Notes: generated from the sequence alone by a model not told the origin. Counted from the stretch's first letter, positions 27,430-36,176 are shown. The stretch is DNA of 49,759 nucleotides from Desulfobulbus sp. (GCF_030824455.1 NZ_JAVBXR010000030.1:1-49759), one strand, 5' to 3'. Made by a program: numbers and translations.

Positions 27430-27458
27430 AAAATAACGGAAAAAAACAACAGCGTCAA
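27430..27458 (-). promoter_or_regulatory. Candidate sigma-70 promoter of the cytochrome gene
   Basis: On the minus strand TTGACG (27453-27458), a 17-base spacer that contains a T-run, and TATTTT (27430-27435), about 50 bases before the cytochrome start codon. Confidence 0.5.
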
Positions 27459-27498
27459 AGGAAGATTTGCTGCAGCGGGCCGAGGCGGGACAGCCCCC

Positions 27499-29124
27499 TC
27501 ATTCAGCAAATCCTTGGACGACAGGATAGCGGCGGCCGGGTCCAAAGGCCTTGGAGGTCACCTTGATGCCCAACGGCGCCTGCTTGCGCTTGTACTCGTT
27601 GAGCTTGACCCGACGCACAATGTCCCTCGCCAACTGAGCGTCAACGCCAGAGGCGACGATTTCCTCCAAGCTCTTATGCTCTTCCAAATAGGCTTGCAGG
27701 ACCGCGTCCAAAATTTCGTAGGGCGGGAGATCGTCCTGATCGCACTGATCGGGTTTGAGCTCTGCGGTCGGCGGACGGGTGATAATTCGCTCGGGGATAA
27801 TCTCCCCTTGTCTGTTGATCAACCGCGCCAACTCGTAGACCATGATTTTGGGCACGTCGGCAATCACGGCAAGCCCGCCGCTCATGTCGCCGTACAGGGT
27901 GCAATAGCCGACCGCCATCTCCGACTTGTTGCCGGTGGTCAGCAGCAAACGGTTGAATTTATTGGACAGAGCCATGAGCAGATTGCCCCGGATGCGGGCC
28001 TGGATGTTCTGTTCGGCGGCGTCTTCGGCAAGCCCGGTGAAAAACGGCGCCAAAGCGGCGCGGTAAGCCTCCATGGCCGGCGAGATGGCGATGAGCTCAA
28101 AATCACAGCCTAGATTTTCGGCCAACTTCCGGGCGTCGTCAATCGAATGCTGCGCGGTGTAGGGCGAGGGCATGGCGACGCAGAGCACGTTCTCCGGCCC
28201 CAGCGCCCGGCACGCGATCACAGCGGTCAAGGCCGAATCGATCCCGCCGGACAGGCCAAGCACCGCCTTGCGAAAGCCGGTTTTATGGAGATAATCGCGC
28301 ACGCCGAGCACCAGTGCCTGCTCCACCTGAGCGACGCTGTCCTCAGGCGGTGGCCCTCCGGCCGTCTCCCAGCTGTCGCTGTCAACAATCAGCATGTCTT
28401 CGACGAATCCGGCCGCCGTGGCGCCAAGAATTCCGGCAGAGGTCATCACCATTGAATGACCGTCAAAAATCAACCCGTCCTGCCCGCCGACCTGATTGGC
28501 GTAGAGCAGCGGCAGATTGTTGTGTCGGCACAACTGCCCAAAGACCTGCTGCCGCTCTCCCAGTTTGCCGTGATGGTAGGGAGAGGCCGAGATGTTGATC
28601 AGGCAGTCGGGCACAATCGGGCCGATCGCCAAATCCTTGAGCGGATTGGCCTGATACGTCTCGCTGCTCCACCAGATGTCTTCGCAAATGGTCAGACCGC
28701 ACTGCAACCCCTTGAAGGGAAACACGGTCGAGGTTGTGCCCGGCTCGAAATAACGTGTTTCATCAAACACATCGTAGGTGGGCAGCAACTGCTTGCGCGC
28801 CCGAAAGGCGATTTTGTTGCGCTCAAGGACAAATGCCGAGTTGTACAGGGGTTTGCCTGGGCCTTTACGGCGCTCCAGCGCCCCGACAATGCAGGTTATG
28901 CCGTCCAACTGTTTGATCAGATCCGCCAGGGCGCGATCATGGGCGTCAAGAAAAGAAGCGCGTTCCAGCAAATCCTGGGGCGGATAGCCGCACAGGGTCA
29001 ACTCAGGGAAAACGACAAGATCACATCCGGCCTGCTTTGCCTTGCCGATCCAGTGGAGGATTTGCTGAAGGTTCCGCTCAAAGGCGCCGATTGTCGGGTT
29101 TGTTTGCACAAGGGCGATTTTCAA
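27499..29124 (-). CDS. nadE: Glutamine-dependent NAD+ synthetase
   Basis: Last step of NAD biosynthesis: ATP-dependent amidation of deamido-NAD+ with ammonia drawn from glutamine. The 541-residue, two-domain form has an N-terminal nitrilase-like glutaminase with a probable triad E41, K111, C147 (ICEDIWW). The C-terminal synthetase has the PP-loop SGGIDS (292-297). Translation appears to start at TTG (29124), because the conserved N-terminus MKIALVQTNPT begins exactly there and no in-frame ATG precedes it. The nearest upstream gene is the cold-shock gene, about 200 bases away behind a terminator, so nadE should have its own promoter. Confidence 0.97.
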   Translation of the reverse strand: MKIALVQTNPTIGAFERNLQQILHWIGKAKQAGCDLVVFPELTLCGYPPQDLLERASFLDAHDRALADLIKQLDGITCIVGALERRKGPGKPLYNSAFVLERNKIAFRARKQLLPTYDVFDETRYFEPGTTSTVFPFKGLQCGLTICEDIWWSSETYQANPLKDLAIGPIVPDCLINISASPYHHGKLGERQQVFGQLCRHNNLPLLYANQVGGQDGLIFDGHSMVMTSAGILGATAAGFVEDMLIVDSDSWETAGGPPPEDSVAQVEQALVLGVRDYLHKTGFRKAVLGLSGGIDSALTAVIACRALGPENVLCVAMPSPYTAQHSIDDARKLAENLGCDFELIAISPAMEAYRAALAPFFTGLAEDAAEQNIQARIRGNLLMALSNKFNRLLLTTGNKSEMAVGYCTLYGDMSGGLAVIADVPKIMVYELARLINRQGEIIPERIITRPPTAELKPDQCDQDDLPPYEILDAVLQAYLEEHKSLEEIVASGVDAQLARDIVRRVKLNEYKRKQAPLGIKVTSKAFGPGRRYPVVQGFAE

Positions 29125-29276
29125 AATGGTTCCAACCTGAAGAAAAGAGCTGATTCGCTGCCTGCTGTTTCTGACGTGTTGCAGGCGGTGAAGATTCGCC
29201 TGACAGGGGAGGAAAAAACCGAATCACAAACCACTGCATGCAAGCGGCAGGGGATGAAGCGACCCCAAACCGTTGA

Positions 29277-29310
29277 CAAAAAAAAGCCCGGCAAATATTC
29301 TTGCCGGGCT
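29277..29310 (-). terminator. Intrinsic terminator of the cold-shock gene
   Basis: Read leftward: AGCCCGGCAA, 6-base loop, TTGCCGGGCT and then a run of T. It begins 18 bases after the stop codon of the cold-shock gene. Confidence 0.9.
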
Positions 29311-29327
29311 GTAAAAAACAGCTGAAA

Positions 29328-29528
29328 TTATTGTTTCATGACGTTGGCGGCTGCGGGTCCTTTCGGTCCGTCAACGATCTCGAACTGAACCTTGTCGCCT
29401 TCATTGAGTGTTTTGAAACCCGATCCACTGATTGCAGAGTAGTGGACAAAAACATCCTTGCCTGCTTCCTGCTCAATAAAACCGAAACCTTTAGACTCAT
29501 TAAACCACTTCACTGTTCCTTTCAACAT
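29328..29528 (-). CDS. cspA: Cold-shock-domain protein (CspA family)
   Basis: A 66-residue single OB-fold protein that binds single-stranded RNA/DNA and acts as an RNA chaperone. Both nucleic-acid-binding motifs are intact: KGFGFI (RNP1) and VFVHYSAI (RNP2). The start ATG at 29528 has GGGAG very close and a second GGAG 12 bases upstream. A long untranslated leader (about 120 bases from the predicted promoter) fits the usual csp arrangement. It is monocistronic with a strong terminator. Which csp paralogue it is cannot be told. Confidence 0.96.
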   Translation of the reverse strand: MLKGTVKWFNESKGFGFIEQEAGKDVFVHYSAISGSGFKTLNEGDKVQFEIVDGPKGPAAANVMKQ

Positions 29529-29657
29529 CGCTCCCTATTTCTCCTTGTCTTGGGCTGAATGTTCTATCCATGCGAAATTCAGGGGCATTTTCCAACTCAA
29601 ATAAAGAATCAAAAACGTAACCAACGAAAATACCGCATGTTCTACTCCTGCCCGGCG

Positions 29658-29685
29658 AACATAACACTAATTTAATTAAAAACAA
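29658..29685 (-). promoter_or_regulatory. Candidate promoter of the cold-shock gene
   Basis: On the minus strand TTGTTT (29680-29685), a 16-base AT-rich spacer and TATGTT (29658-29663), implying a leader of about 120 bases. Confidence 0.35.
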
Positions 29686-29809
29686 GAAAATTTGACGTCG
29701 CTCTTTGCCTGTCCAGCAAAATATTCATCACAGAAGCAGCAAGTTATGAAGGGGCATCGAAAACTCTTAGACGTGATCGAAGCCATGCAAACGGCTGGCC
29801 GAAAAACGC

Positions 29810-30799
29810 TCAAAGTCCGCGCTGATAGATTTTGACCGCCCGGTTATGGTCGGTCAAATTGGTGGAGAAGACATGGGTGCCGTCATTTTTCGAGACAAAA
29901 TACAGGGCCTCGGATGCAGCAGGACGAACAACCGCCTCCAGGGCGGCTCGGCCGGGGTTACAAATAGGCCCAACCGGCAAGGCGGGAATCACGTAGGTGT
30001 TGTACGGCGTTGCCCGCTGCAAATCGGCCTTGGTCAGGTTGCCGTTGAACTCGCGAATGCCGTAGATAACAGTCGGGTCGGACTGCAGGCGCATCTTGCG
30101 GGCAAGCCGGTTGAGAAACACCCTGGCGATCAGCGGACGCTCCGCCTCGGCCCCGGTTTCTTTTTCCACCATCGACGCCAGAATCAGCAGTTGACGACGG
30201 CTCAGCCCGTGGGCCTCAGGAGGATTCACGTCCTGCCAGACGCGCTGAAACCGATCGACCATCATCCGCAGCACTGACTGCGCGTCGGCTTCGTTGCGCA
30301 CCAATGTATAGGTTTCCGGAAAAAGATATCCTTCCAGGCTGGGGGCATCCACCCCCAACTTTCTAATAAACTCGGCATCCTGGGCAAGGGCGATAAATTG
30401 TTCCCGCCGGATCCAGCCGTCGCGGGCAAACACAGCCGCCACCTGCTCGACGGTCAGGCCTTCGGGGATGGTGACATGATGGCGCAGGGTACTCCCGTTG
30501 GCCAACAGCTGCAGCACCTCCGGCGGCGTTAGCCCCTGGGGAATGCTATATTCTCCGGCCTGAAGCTTGGCCTTAAGACCAGACAGCGCCACCATGCAAA
30601 GATAACGAACGTCGTCCTTCAAGAGACCGCCCGCCGCAAGCAGGGCGCCGATGCCACGCACGCCAGTTCCCCTGGGAATCACCACGACAACCTCGCCGGT
30701 TCCCGGTGAGGCCGTGGTCAGGTAGGTTCGTTGCCAGAGTCCCGCGCCGCTGATAAAGAGGATAAAAACGAGCAACAAAAACAGCAGGCGACGGCGCAT
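29810..30799 (-). CDS. mltG: Endolytic transglycosylase MltG
   Basis: An inner-membrane peptidoglycan transglycosylase, thought to release newly made glycan strands by cutting near their membrane-anchored ends. It is 329 residues: an N-terminal membrane helix (RRRLLFLLLVFILFISGAG), a LysM-like segment (GEYSIPQGLTPPEVLQLL, about 75-95) and the YceG catalytic core. The core has the probable catalytic Glu in ILASMVEKETG and the conserved LQSDPTVIYG and TPYNTY motifs. The ATG at 30799 is chosen. A TTG at 30862 would add 21 residues but lies inside a strong hairpin and lacks a ribosome-binding site. It is downstream of lon on the same strand. Confidence 0.95.
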   Translation of the reverse strand: MRRRLLFLLLVFILFISGAGLWQRTYLTTASPGTGEVVVVIPRGTGVRGIGALLAAGGLLKDDVRYLCMVALSGLKAKLQAGEYSIPQGLTPPEVLQLLANGSTLRHHVTIPEGLTVEQVAAVFARDGWIRREQFIALAQDAEFIRKLGVDAPSLEGYLFPETYTLVRNEADAQSVLRMMVDRFQRVWQDVNPPEAHGLSRRQLLILASMVEKETGAEAERPLIARVFLNRLARKMRLQSDPTVIYGIREFNGNLTKADLQRATPYNTYVIPALPVGPICNPGRAALEAVVRPAASEALYFVSKNDGTHVFSTNLTDHNRAVKIYQRGL

Positions 30800-30851
30800 G
30801 AAAGAGAAAAAAATGAATAAAAGCGGAAAAATAAAGCGCGCAGCAGGATTG

Positions 30852-30890
30852 CCGGGCGGCAAAGGCGGATCAACGCCTCATGCCGCCCGG
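30852..30890 (-). repeat. Strong stem-loop between lon and mltG
   Basis: Ten-bp arms (CCGGGCGGCA / TGCCGCCCGG at the outer ends) enclose a second inner stem AGGCG / CGCCT with a 6-base loop. It begins about 11 bases after the lon stop codon. No T-run follows, so it may be an attenuator, an RNA-processing or a 3'-protection element. Confidence 0.6.
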
Positions 30891-30900
30891 TGCGCCAGTT

Positions 30901-33330
30901 TTACTTGTCGTCCTTGACGACGACCAGCTTTGCCTGATTCTTACGGGCAGAAATATTGCCCAAAGTCAATTCAATCACCTCGTCCATGTGCCTGACCGGG
31001 TAGAAGGTGATTTTCTTGCGCAGTTCCTCAGGAATCTCCACCAGATCCTTCTGGTTCTCCTCGGGGATGATGATCTTGGTGATGTCGGCGCGCAGGGCCG
31101 CCAGGGCCTTGTCCTTAAGTCCGCCGATGGGCAGCACCCGCCCGCGCAGGGTTACCTCGCCGGTCATGGCAATGCCGCGCTTCACCGCCTTGCCGCTGAT
31201 GGCCGAAAACAGGGCCGTGGTCATGGTGATGCCGGCCGATGGGCCATCCTTGGGGATGGCGCCCGCCGGGACATGGATGTGAATGTCGACCTTGTCGAAA
31301 TAATCCGGCTCCACGCCCAGCATCTTGTTACGGCTGCGGCAGTAGCTAAGCGCCGCCTGCGCCGATTCCTTCATCACTTCGCCTAGCTGCCCGGTGAGCA
31401 GCAACTTGCCCTTGCCCGGCAGCACCGAGGTTTCGATGTGCAGCAGTTCGCCGCCGACCTCGGTCCAGGCCAGTCCAATCACCAGACCGGGCTGGGAGCT
31501 GGTGTCGAGTTCGGTTTCGGGCAGGAACCGAGGCGGCCCAAGGTATTTTTCCACGGTTTTCTCGGAGATCACATAGGGCCCTTTGCCGCCCTCAGCCACC
31601 TTGCGGGCGATCTTGCGGCAGACCTTGCCCAGGGCGCGCTCCAGATTCCGCACCCCGGCTTCGTGGGTGTAACGGCTGACAATAATCTCCAAAGTGGCGT
31701 CGTCGAGCTTGATCTGGCTGACCTTGATGCCGTTTTCCTTGATCTGGCGGGGCAGCAGGTATTTTTTGGCGATCACCATCTTTTCTTCCAGGGTGTAGCC
31801 GGATAGCTGGATCACCTCCATGCGGTCCAGCAGCGGGCCGGGAATGGTGTCGCTGCGGTTGGCCGTGGTGATGAACATGACCTTGGAAAGATCAAACGGC
31901 AGGTTCATGTAGTGATCGGAGAAGGTATTGTTCTGTTCCGGATCAAGCACCTCCAGCAGGGCCGAAGAAGGATCGCCGCGATAATCGTCGCCAATCTTGT
32001 CGATCTCGTCCATCATGAACACCGGGTTGTTGGCGCCGACGTTCTTCAGTCCTTGGAGTATCCGGCCCGGCAGGGCGCCGATATAGGTGCGCCGATGCCC
32101 GCGAATTTCCGCCTCGTCGCGCATGCCGCCCAGGGAAAGCCGGTAAAACTTGCGGCCCATGGCCTTGGCGATGGCCTGACCGAGCGAGGTCTTGCCCACG
32201 CCGGGAGGCCCGACAAAGCAGATGATCGGCCCTTTGGTGTCGGCGTTGAGCTTGCGCACCGCCAGATATTCGAGAATGCGCTCTTTGATCCGGTCCAGTC
32301 CGTAATGATCCTCGTCCAAGACGTCGGCCGCCACCTTCAAATCGAGCACGTCGGTGGTCGATTGCTTCCACGGCAGGTCAAGAAACCAATCGAGGTAGGT
32401 GCGAACAATGGTCGCCTCGGAGGCATCCGGGTGCATCATCTCCAGCCGCCGCAACTGCTTGCGCGCCTCTTTTTTGGCGTACTTGGGCATTTTCTTCTTG
32501 CGCAGCTGCTTGCTCAACTCCTCAATTTCCTGGGAGTAGCTGTCTTCGTCGCCGAGTTCGCGCTTCAGGGCCTGAATCTGTTCGCGGAGGAAATATTCCC
32601 GCTGACTGCGCGACATCTCTTCCTTGGCGTCCGATTGAATCTTGGCCTGCACCGTGGACACTTCCAATTCCTTGTGGAGCAGATCGGCCACCAGGCGCAA
32701 ACGATCGGTCGGGTCGACGGTCTCAAGTATCCTTTGCGACTCTGATATCTTCAACCGCAGATTGGAACCCACCAGATCGGCCAGACGTCCCGGCTCCTCA
32801 ATGTTGTTGATGATCATCATCAAATCCGAGGAGAGGATGCCGCGCAGCGACATGATCTTTTCCGTCTGCTCGCGCACGGTTCGCATCAGGGCCTCGGTTT
32901 CGACCGTGATTTCCGGGGTTTCCGGTTCCTCGATCAGATCAATCTCCACCCGGTAAAACGGCTTTTTCTGCAGATAGGAGCGGACCTTGGCCTTGGACAA
33001 GGCCTGCACCAACACTTTGAGGCGGCCGTCGGGCAGTTTGAGGGTCCGCATGATCATTGACACCATGCCGACATCGTAGAGGTCTTTATCCTCGGGATCG
33101 TCCTTGGTCGGATCTTTCTGGGTCACCAGCATCAACAACTTGTTGCTGTTCAAGCCCTCGTTCACGGCTTCAATCGAGCCAGGGCGGCCGACAAACAACG
33201 GGATGATCATGTAGTTAAATACAACAACATCCCGGACAGCCATCATGGGCAGAGATTCGGGAATCTCCAGATCCTGCGTCTGTTCCCCGAAATCACCCAT
33301 ACTGGTCGATAATGAATCATCAAATTCCAC
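30901..33330 (-). CDS. lon: ATP-dependent Lon protease
   Basis: A cytosolic AAA+ serine protease that degrades misfolded and regulatory proteins; 809 residues. Domains in order: N-terminal LON substrate-binding domain (from about residue 25, LPMMAVRDVVVFNYMIIPLF), coiled coil (about 195-310), AAA+ with Walker A GPPGVGKT (about 373-380) and Walker B (MDEIDKIG), and protease domain with the Ser-Lys dyad S698 (DGPSAG) and K741, spaced 43 as in other Lon proteins. Start: GTG 33330 with AAGGAG eight bases upstream; a longer frame to 33366 has no signals. A good sigma-70 promoter lies about 50 bases upstream. I saw no heat-shock-type promoter. Confidence 0.98.
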   Translation of the reverse strand: MEFDDSLSTSMGDFGEQTQDLEIPESLPMMAVRDVVVFNYMIIPLFVGRPGSIEAVNEGLNSNKLLMLVTQKDPTKDDPEDKDLYDVGMVSMIMRTLKLPDGRLKVLVQALSKAKVRSYLQKKPFYRVEIDLIEEPETPEITVETEALMRTVREQTEKIMSLRGILSSDLMMIINNIEEPGRLADLVGSNLRLKISESQRILETVDPTDRLRLVADLLHKELEVSTVQAKIQSDAKEEMSRSQREYFLREQIQALKRELGDEDSYSQEIEELSKQLRKKKMPKYAKKEARKQLRRLEMMHPDASEATIVRTYLDWFLDLPWKQSTTDVLDLKVAADVLDEDHYGLDRIKERILEYLAVRKLNADTKGPIICFVGPPGVGKTSLGQAIAKAMGRKFYRLSLGGMRDEAEIRGHRRTYIGALPGRILQGLKNVGANNPVFMMDEIDKIGDDYRGDPSSALLEVLDPEQNNTFSDHYMNLPFDLSKVMFITTANRSDTIPGPLLDRMEVIQLSGYTLEEKMVIAKKYLLPRQIKENGIKVSQIKLDDATLEIIVSRYTHEAGVRNLERALGKVCRKIARKVAEGGKGPYVISEKTVEKYLGPPRFLPETELDTSSQPGLVIGLAWTEVGGELLHIETSVLPGKGKLLLTGQLGEVMKESAQAALSYCRSRNKMLGVEPDYFDKVDIHIHVPAGAIPKDGPSAGITMTTALFSAISGKAVKRGIAMTGEVTLRGRVLPIGGLKDKALAALRADITKIIIPEENQKDLVEIPEELRKKITFYPVRHMDEVIELTLGNISARKNQAKLVVVKDDK

Positions 33331-33386
33331 GTTTTCTCTCCTTAAAATCGCCTGGAACGACTGCACTTGAGCTCAATTGTCCCACG

Positions 33387-33415
33387 ACAGTAAACACCAC
33401 CCTATCCGAAGTCAA
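33387..33415 (-). promoter_or_regulatory. Sigma-70 promoter of lon
   Basis: On the minus strand TTGACT (33410-33415), 17 bases, TACTGT (33387-33392); predicted start about 50 bases before the lon GTG. It is back-to-back with the rightward promoter at 33453. Confidence 0.58.
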
Positions 33416-33452
33416 GGCAGGTCCCAGCCCTTGCCGACAAAGAATATTTTCC

Positions 33453-33481
33453 TTGAATAATTGCCGGCGGCTCAATATAGA
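33453..33481 (+). promoter_or_regulatory. Sigma-70 promoter of the beta-helix acyl/nucleotidyltransferase-like gene
   Basis: TTGAAT (33453-33458), 17 bases, TATAGA (33476-33481); predicted start about 43 bases before the ATG at 33531. A short hairpin (33483-33499) lies at the start of the leader. Confidence 0.55.
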
Positions 33482-33530
33482 AAGGCTGTATTCCAGCCTC
33501 CTGATTCCCTCGTTTGCCGCGGAGCCGACT

Positions 33531-34331
33531 ATGCTGACCATCGGGTCTTTTTTTGATCTCTCTGATTTTCCGGACAAAGACCTCTTTGCCGATTGCCCTT
33601 ACGTCTGGGATCCGCTCAAAAAGCTCAAGGCTTACGTGGCCAACCACACCGCCCCGACCTTTCAGCACGTCTGCATCGTCGACGCCGTGCCGCTGGACAG
33701 TCCCTACATCTGGTTCAACGGCAAACTGCGCAACGCCCGCGAATGCATCATCACCTACGGCGACGCCACCAAGGGCGGGCTCTCGGTCTGGGAAAACGGA
33801 CAGTTTCTCGAAGGCGCCTCGGTGATCATGGCTGGGGCGGTGCTGGTCGGAAAAAACATCAAGATCGGCAAAGGCGTGTTGATCGAATCCGGCGCGCTGA
33901 TCAAATCTCCCGCCATCATCGGCGACTGTTCGGAAATCCGTCAAGGGGCCTACCTGCGCGGTTACTGCCTGGTTGGCAAACGATGCGTGGTGGGCCACAC
34001 CACCGAGGTCAAGCACACCCTCTTTCTCAACGACGCCAAGGCCGGCCACTTTGCCTATCTTGGCGATTCGATCCTGGGCAACAACGTCAACCTCGGCGCC
34101 GGCACCAAGTGCGCCAACCTGCGATTCCTCTCCGGCAATGTTTCGATTCGAACCGCCACCGGCCGACTCGACACCGGCCTGCGCAAATTCGGCGCCGTCA
34201 TCGGCGACGGAACGCAAACCGGTTGCAATGCGGTCACCAGCCCCGGCACAATCATCGGGCCGGACAGCCTGCTGATGCCGAACACTACCGCACCTTCTGG
34301 ATTACATCCTCGAAAAAGCGTGTTGCGCTAG
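33531..34331 (+). CDS. Left-handed beta-helix (hexapeptide) protein, GlmU-like C-terminal domain
   Basis: A 266-residue protein with hexapeptide repeats from about residue 95 to 250 (VIMAGAVLVGKNIKIGKGV, IGDCSEIRQGAYLRG, LGDSILGNNVNLGAGT). It resembles the acetyltransferase half of GlmU and the UDP-N-acetylglucosamine diphosphorylase-like beta-helix family, but has no N-terminal pyrophosphorylase domain. The N-terminal 60 residues (FDLSDFPDKDLFADCPYVWDPL) match proteins annotated as sugar-phosphate nucleotidyltransferases of this short type. Probable role: acyl transfer to a nucleotide sugar. The ATG at 33531 has GGAG seven bases upstream. Its last 47 bases overlap the end of the convergent membrane-protein gene. 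Confidence 0.8.
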   Translation: MLTIGSFFDLSDFPDKDLFADCPYVWDPLKKLKAYVANHTAPTFQHVCIVDAVPLDSPYIWFNGKLRNARECIITYGDATKGGLSVWENGQFLEGASVIMAGAVLVGKNIKIGKGVLIESGALIKSPAIIGDCSEIRQGAYLRGYCLVGKRCVVGHTTEVKHTLFLNDAKAGHFAYLGDSILGNNVNLGAGTKCANLRFLSGNVSIRTATGRLDTGLRKFGAVIGDGTQTGCNAVTSPGTIIGPDSLLMPNTTAPSGLHPRKSVLR

Positions 34332-34650
34332 ATTTGTTGGCCGCCTCCCGCTGGTCCGCCGGCAATCCCTGACCCGCGTATTCGTACAGGGCAAAGAAAA
34401 AAGCAAAAAGGATGCCGACGGTGAAAAACACCCGCATCAGCCGATCCCAGGGAAGCCACCCCTTTCCCGAAAGACGGCGAAAAACAACTGCGACGATGTA
34501 AGTAAAGCCCAAGGCGTAGGGGGCGGTGAGCAGCACCTGATAAGCTGTTCCAGTCGCAACCGCGCCGAGGTCGGCGCCCACTCGCAGATGAAACAGCACA
34601 TAGACCAAGGCCGTCAGTATAAACGTAATTTTTTCCCGTAATGTACTCAT
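34285..34650 (-). CDS. Unrecognised small membrane protein
   Basis: 121 residues with three hydrophobic segments (about 8-25, 40-62 and 80-100) and a charged C-terminus (QREAANKSSATRFFEDVIQKVR). I do not recognise a family. It overlaps the convergent beta-helix gene by 47 bases at the 3' end, and its ATG (34648-34650) is only 3 bases from the ATG of the divergent gene at 34654. No ribosome-binding site precedes it. The frame is open further upstream to 34830, within the neighbouring gene, but the MSTLREKITF start fits a cytoplasmic N-terminus before the first helix. Confidence 0.65.
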   Translation of the reverse strand: MSTLREKITFILTALVYVLFHLRVGADLGAVATGTAYQVLLTAPYALGFTYIVAVVFRRLSGKGWLPWDRLMRVFFTVGILFAFFFALYEYAGQGLPADQREAANKSSATRFFEDVIQKVR

Positions 34651-34653
34651 AAT

Positions 34654-35745
34654 ATGAACAAAAGCATTGCTTGCGCGTTTCCGGAAACCCTTCCCGACGA
34701 GCGTCTCCTTTTTCCCCTTGTACAGGTTTTCGGACAGGTTGTCTACATGCAAGCCATTGAAAACGAGCCGCCGGATCAAGGGACGATCACCCCATTTCTC
34801 GAGCGTTGCCGACAGGAGGGCCGACTGCAAGGGTTCGCGCCGGCGCCGCTGGGCGATCAGCGGGAACGGTTTCTCGCCCTAGTGCAGGACATGCGCCGGC
34901 GCGGCTCGGATTACACCAGCCAGTTGAGCATGCTGACTCTGGCCGGTTTAAGCCGACGGGAGCAGAAGGAATCCAAACAGTCCATTCTGGCCGACTTATT
35001 GAAGATGACCGACATCAAGGAGCAGGAAGCGCAGGAGCTGCTGCTCTGGCAGTCCCGCCTGGTCTTGAAATTGGGAGAATTTTTCGATGCGCAGCAGACA
35101 ACGCTCAACCAGGCGCTTGGCAACATTGCCTCCCGCCAGGATGCGCTGCTCGCCGAATTGCGCGAGGAAGAGGACGATCTTTTTGCCGTCGCCACCAGCC
35201 AGGGCGAGGCCAACCAGGAATCCGACGGGATGCTTGACCACCGCCTCAAGGCCTGGAGTCGACTCTATCTGCATGACGCCGGCCAGCCGCAGGGAATCCT
35301 CGTCACCTGCCGCCCGTCAGCCATGGACCACCTGCAGGAAGTGTACGAAAAAAACCACCGCCGCAACGCCGTGCTGTGGGCCAGCCTGGAATTGCCGGCG
35401 TTCGCGGCGAGTGGAGAGGAAACAACCGCAAGCGAACCGCTCATTGCGCAATGCCCGCAACTCATCGCCGCCTTGGAAGCCATGAGCCTTGCCTCAGAGG
35501 CAACCTTGCCGGAGGAAGAGCTCAAATCCCTTCTCGCCGAGGGCGCAACGCAGTGGGCGCAGGGCCTAGACGCCCGAGCTTCTGTCCGGCGCGACCAATG
35601 CCGCATGCTTGAACTTTATCGTTTCCCGAAAATTTCGGTGCGGCAACTGTTGCAAGAGGGGTTTGCCGGCGGCGATCCAGCCAGTTATGCAGGCCTTTCG
35701 GCACCCTCGTCCGGGTGCCTCGTCGGTCTGCTCAGTGGCAAATAA
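34654..35745 (+). CDS. Unrecognised cytoplasmic protein, helix-rich
   Basis: A 363-residue soluble protein without signal peptide or membrane helices; I do not recognise its family. It is rich in Gln, Glu and Leu with several long predicted helices (about 95-190, QEAQELLLWQSRLVLKLGEF), suggesting a helical bundle. The N-terminus is fixed: an in-frame stop (TAA) lies five codons before the ATG. No Shine-Dalgarno sequence is visible. It is divergent from the small membrane protein, with 3 bases between start codons, so the two may be regulated together. The end lies 21 bases from the convergent PilZ gene. Confidence 0.75.
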   Translation: MNKSIACAFPETLPDERLLFPLVQVFGQVVYMQAIENEPPDQGTITPFLERCRQEGRLQGFAPAPLGDQRERFLALVQDMRRRGSDYTSQLSMLTLAGLSRREQKESKQSILADLLKMTDIKEQEAQELLLWQSRLVLKLGEFFDAQQTTLNQALGNIASRQDALLAELREEEDDLFAVATSQGEANQESDGMLDHRLKAWSRLYLHDAGQPQGILVTCRPSAMDHLQEVYEKNHRRNAVLWASLELPAFAASGEETTASEPLIAQCPQLIAALEAMSLASEATLPEEELKSLLAEGATQWAQGLDARASVRRDQCRMLELYRFPKISVRQLLQEGFAGGDPASYAGLSAPSSGCLVGLLSGK

Positions 35746-35766
35746 CAACACCGGACGACGCGATGG

Positions 35767-36090
35767 CTATCCGCGCCGCCTGGCCTCTTCAAGCGACATA
35801 ACGTATTCGGTCCACTGCCAGGGGGCCTCGTCGATTTCTACCCCAATTTTTTTGCTCAGCCGGCTGGCCGTTTCCCAACGCGGCAAAACACGAAATTTAA
35901 AGTATTTCCCGCCGCTTGACGCCACTGCGGTATAGGCGTCCATGTTCTTGCCAAACCGCTTGGCCACATCGAGCAGACAGAGTCCGACGCGTGAAACGTC
36001 GCACACGTTGCCCGAGCAACTGCCGATGCCGTCGGAGACATCAATGTGCATCCCCTCCACCTGTATCCTCGGGTGTTTTCGTTTTTCCAT
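35767..36090 (-). CDS. PilZ-domain-like protein
   Basis: A 107-residue single-domain protein. The N-terminus EKRKHPRIQVEG and the following DVSRVGLCL resemble the RxxxR and [D/N]xSxxG signatures of PilZ domains, which bind cyclic di-GMP. Here RKHPR supplies the arginines and DVSRVG the second motif. It could be a stand-alone cyclic di-GMP adaptor; no target is adjacent. Start: ATG 36090 with GGAG six bases upstream. It is preceded by the universal stress protein gene (86 bases) on the same strand and may be cotranscribed with it. Confidence 0.75.
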   Translation of the reverse strand: MEKRKHPRIQVEGMHIDVSDGIGSCSGNVCDVSRVGLCLLDVAKRFGKNMDAYTAVASSGGKYFKFRVLPRWETASRLSKKIGVEIDEAPWQWTEYVMSLEEARRRG

Positions 36091-36176
36091 GCCCGACTCC
36101 TGCGTTTCCTCAACATTCAACGAAACCGGCCCATCCTCCCCCGGCTGTCCCGGTTCCGCCGTCCAGTGCAACCCGG

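Noticed and set aside
30800..30862. TTG start adding 21 residues to MltG
   Set aside because: It falls inside a strong hairpin, has no ribosome-binding site, and the ATG at 30799 gives a normal N-terminal membrane anchor.
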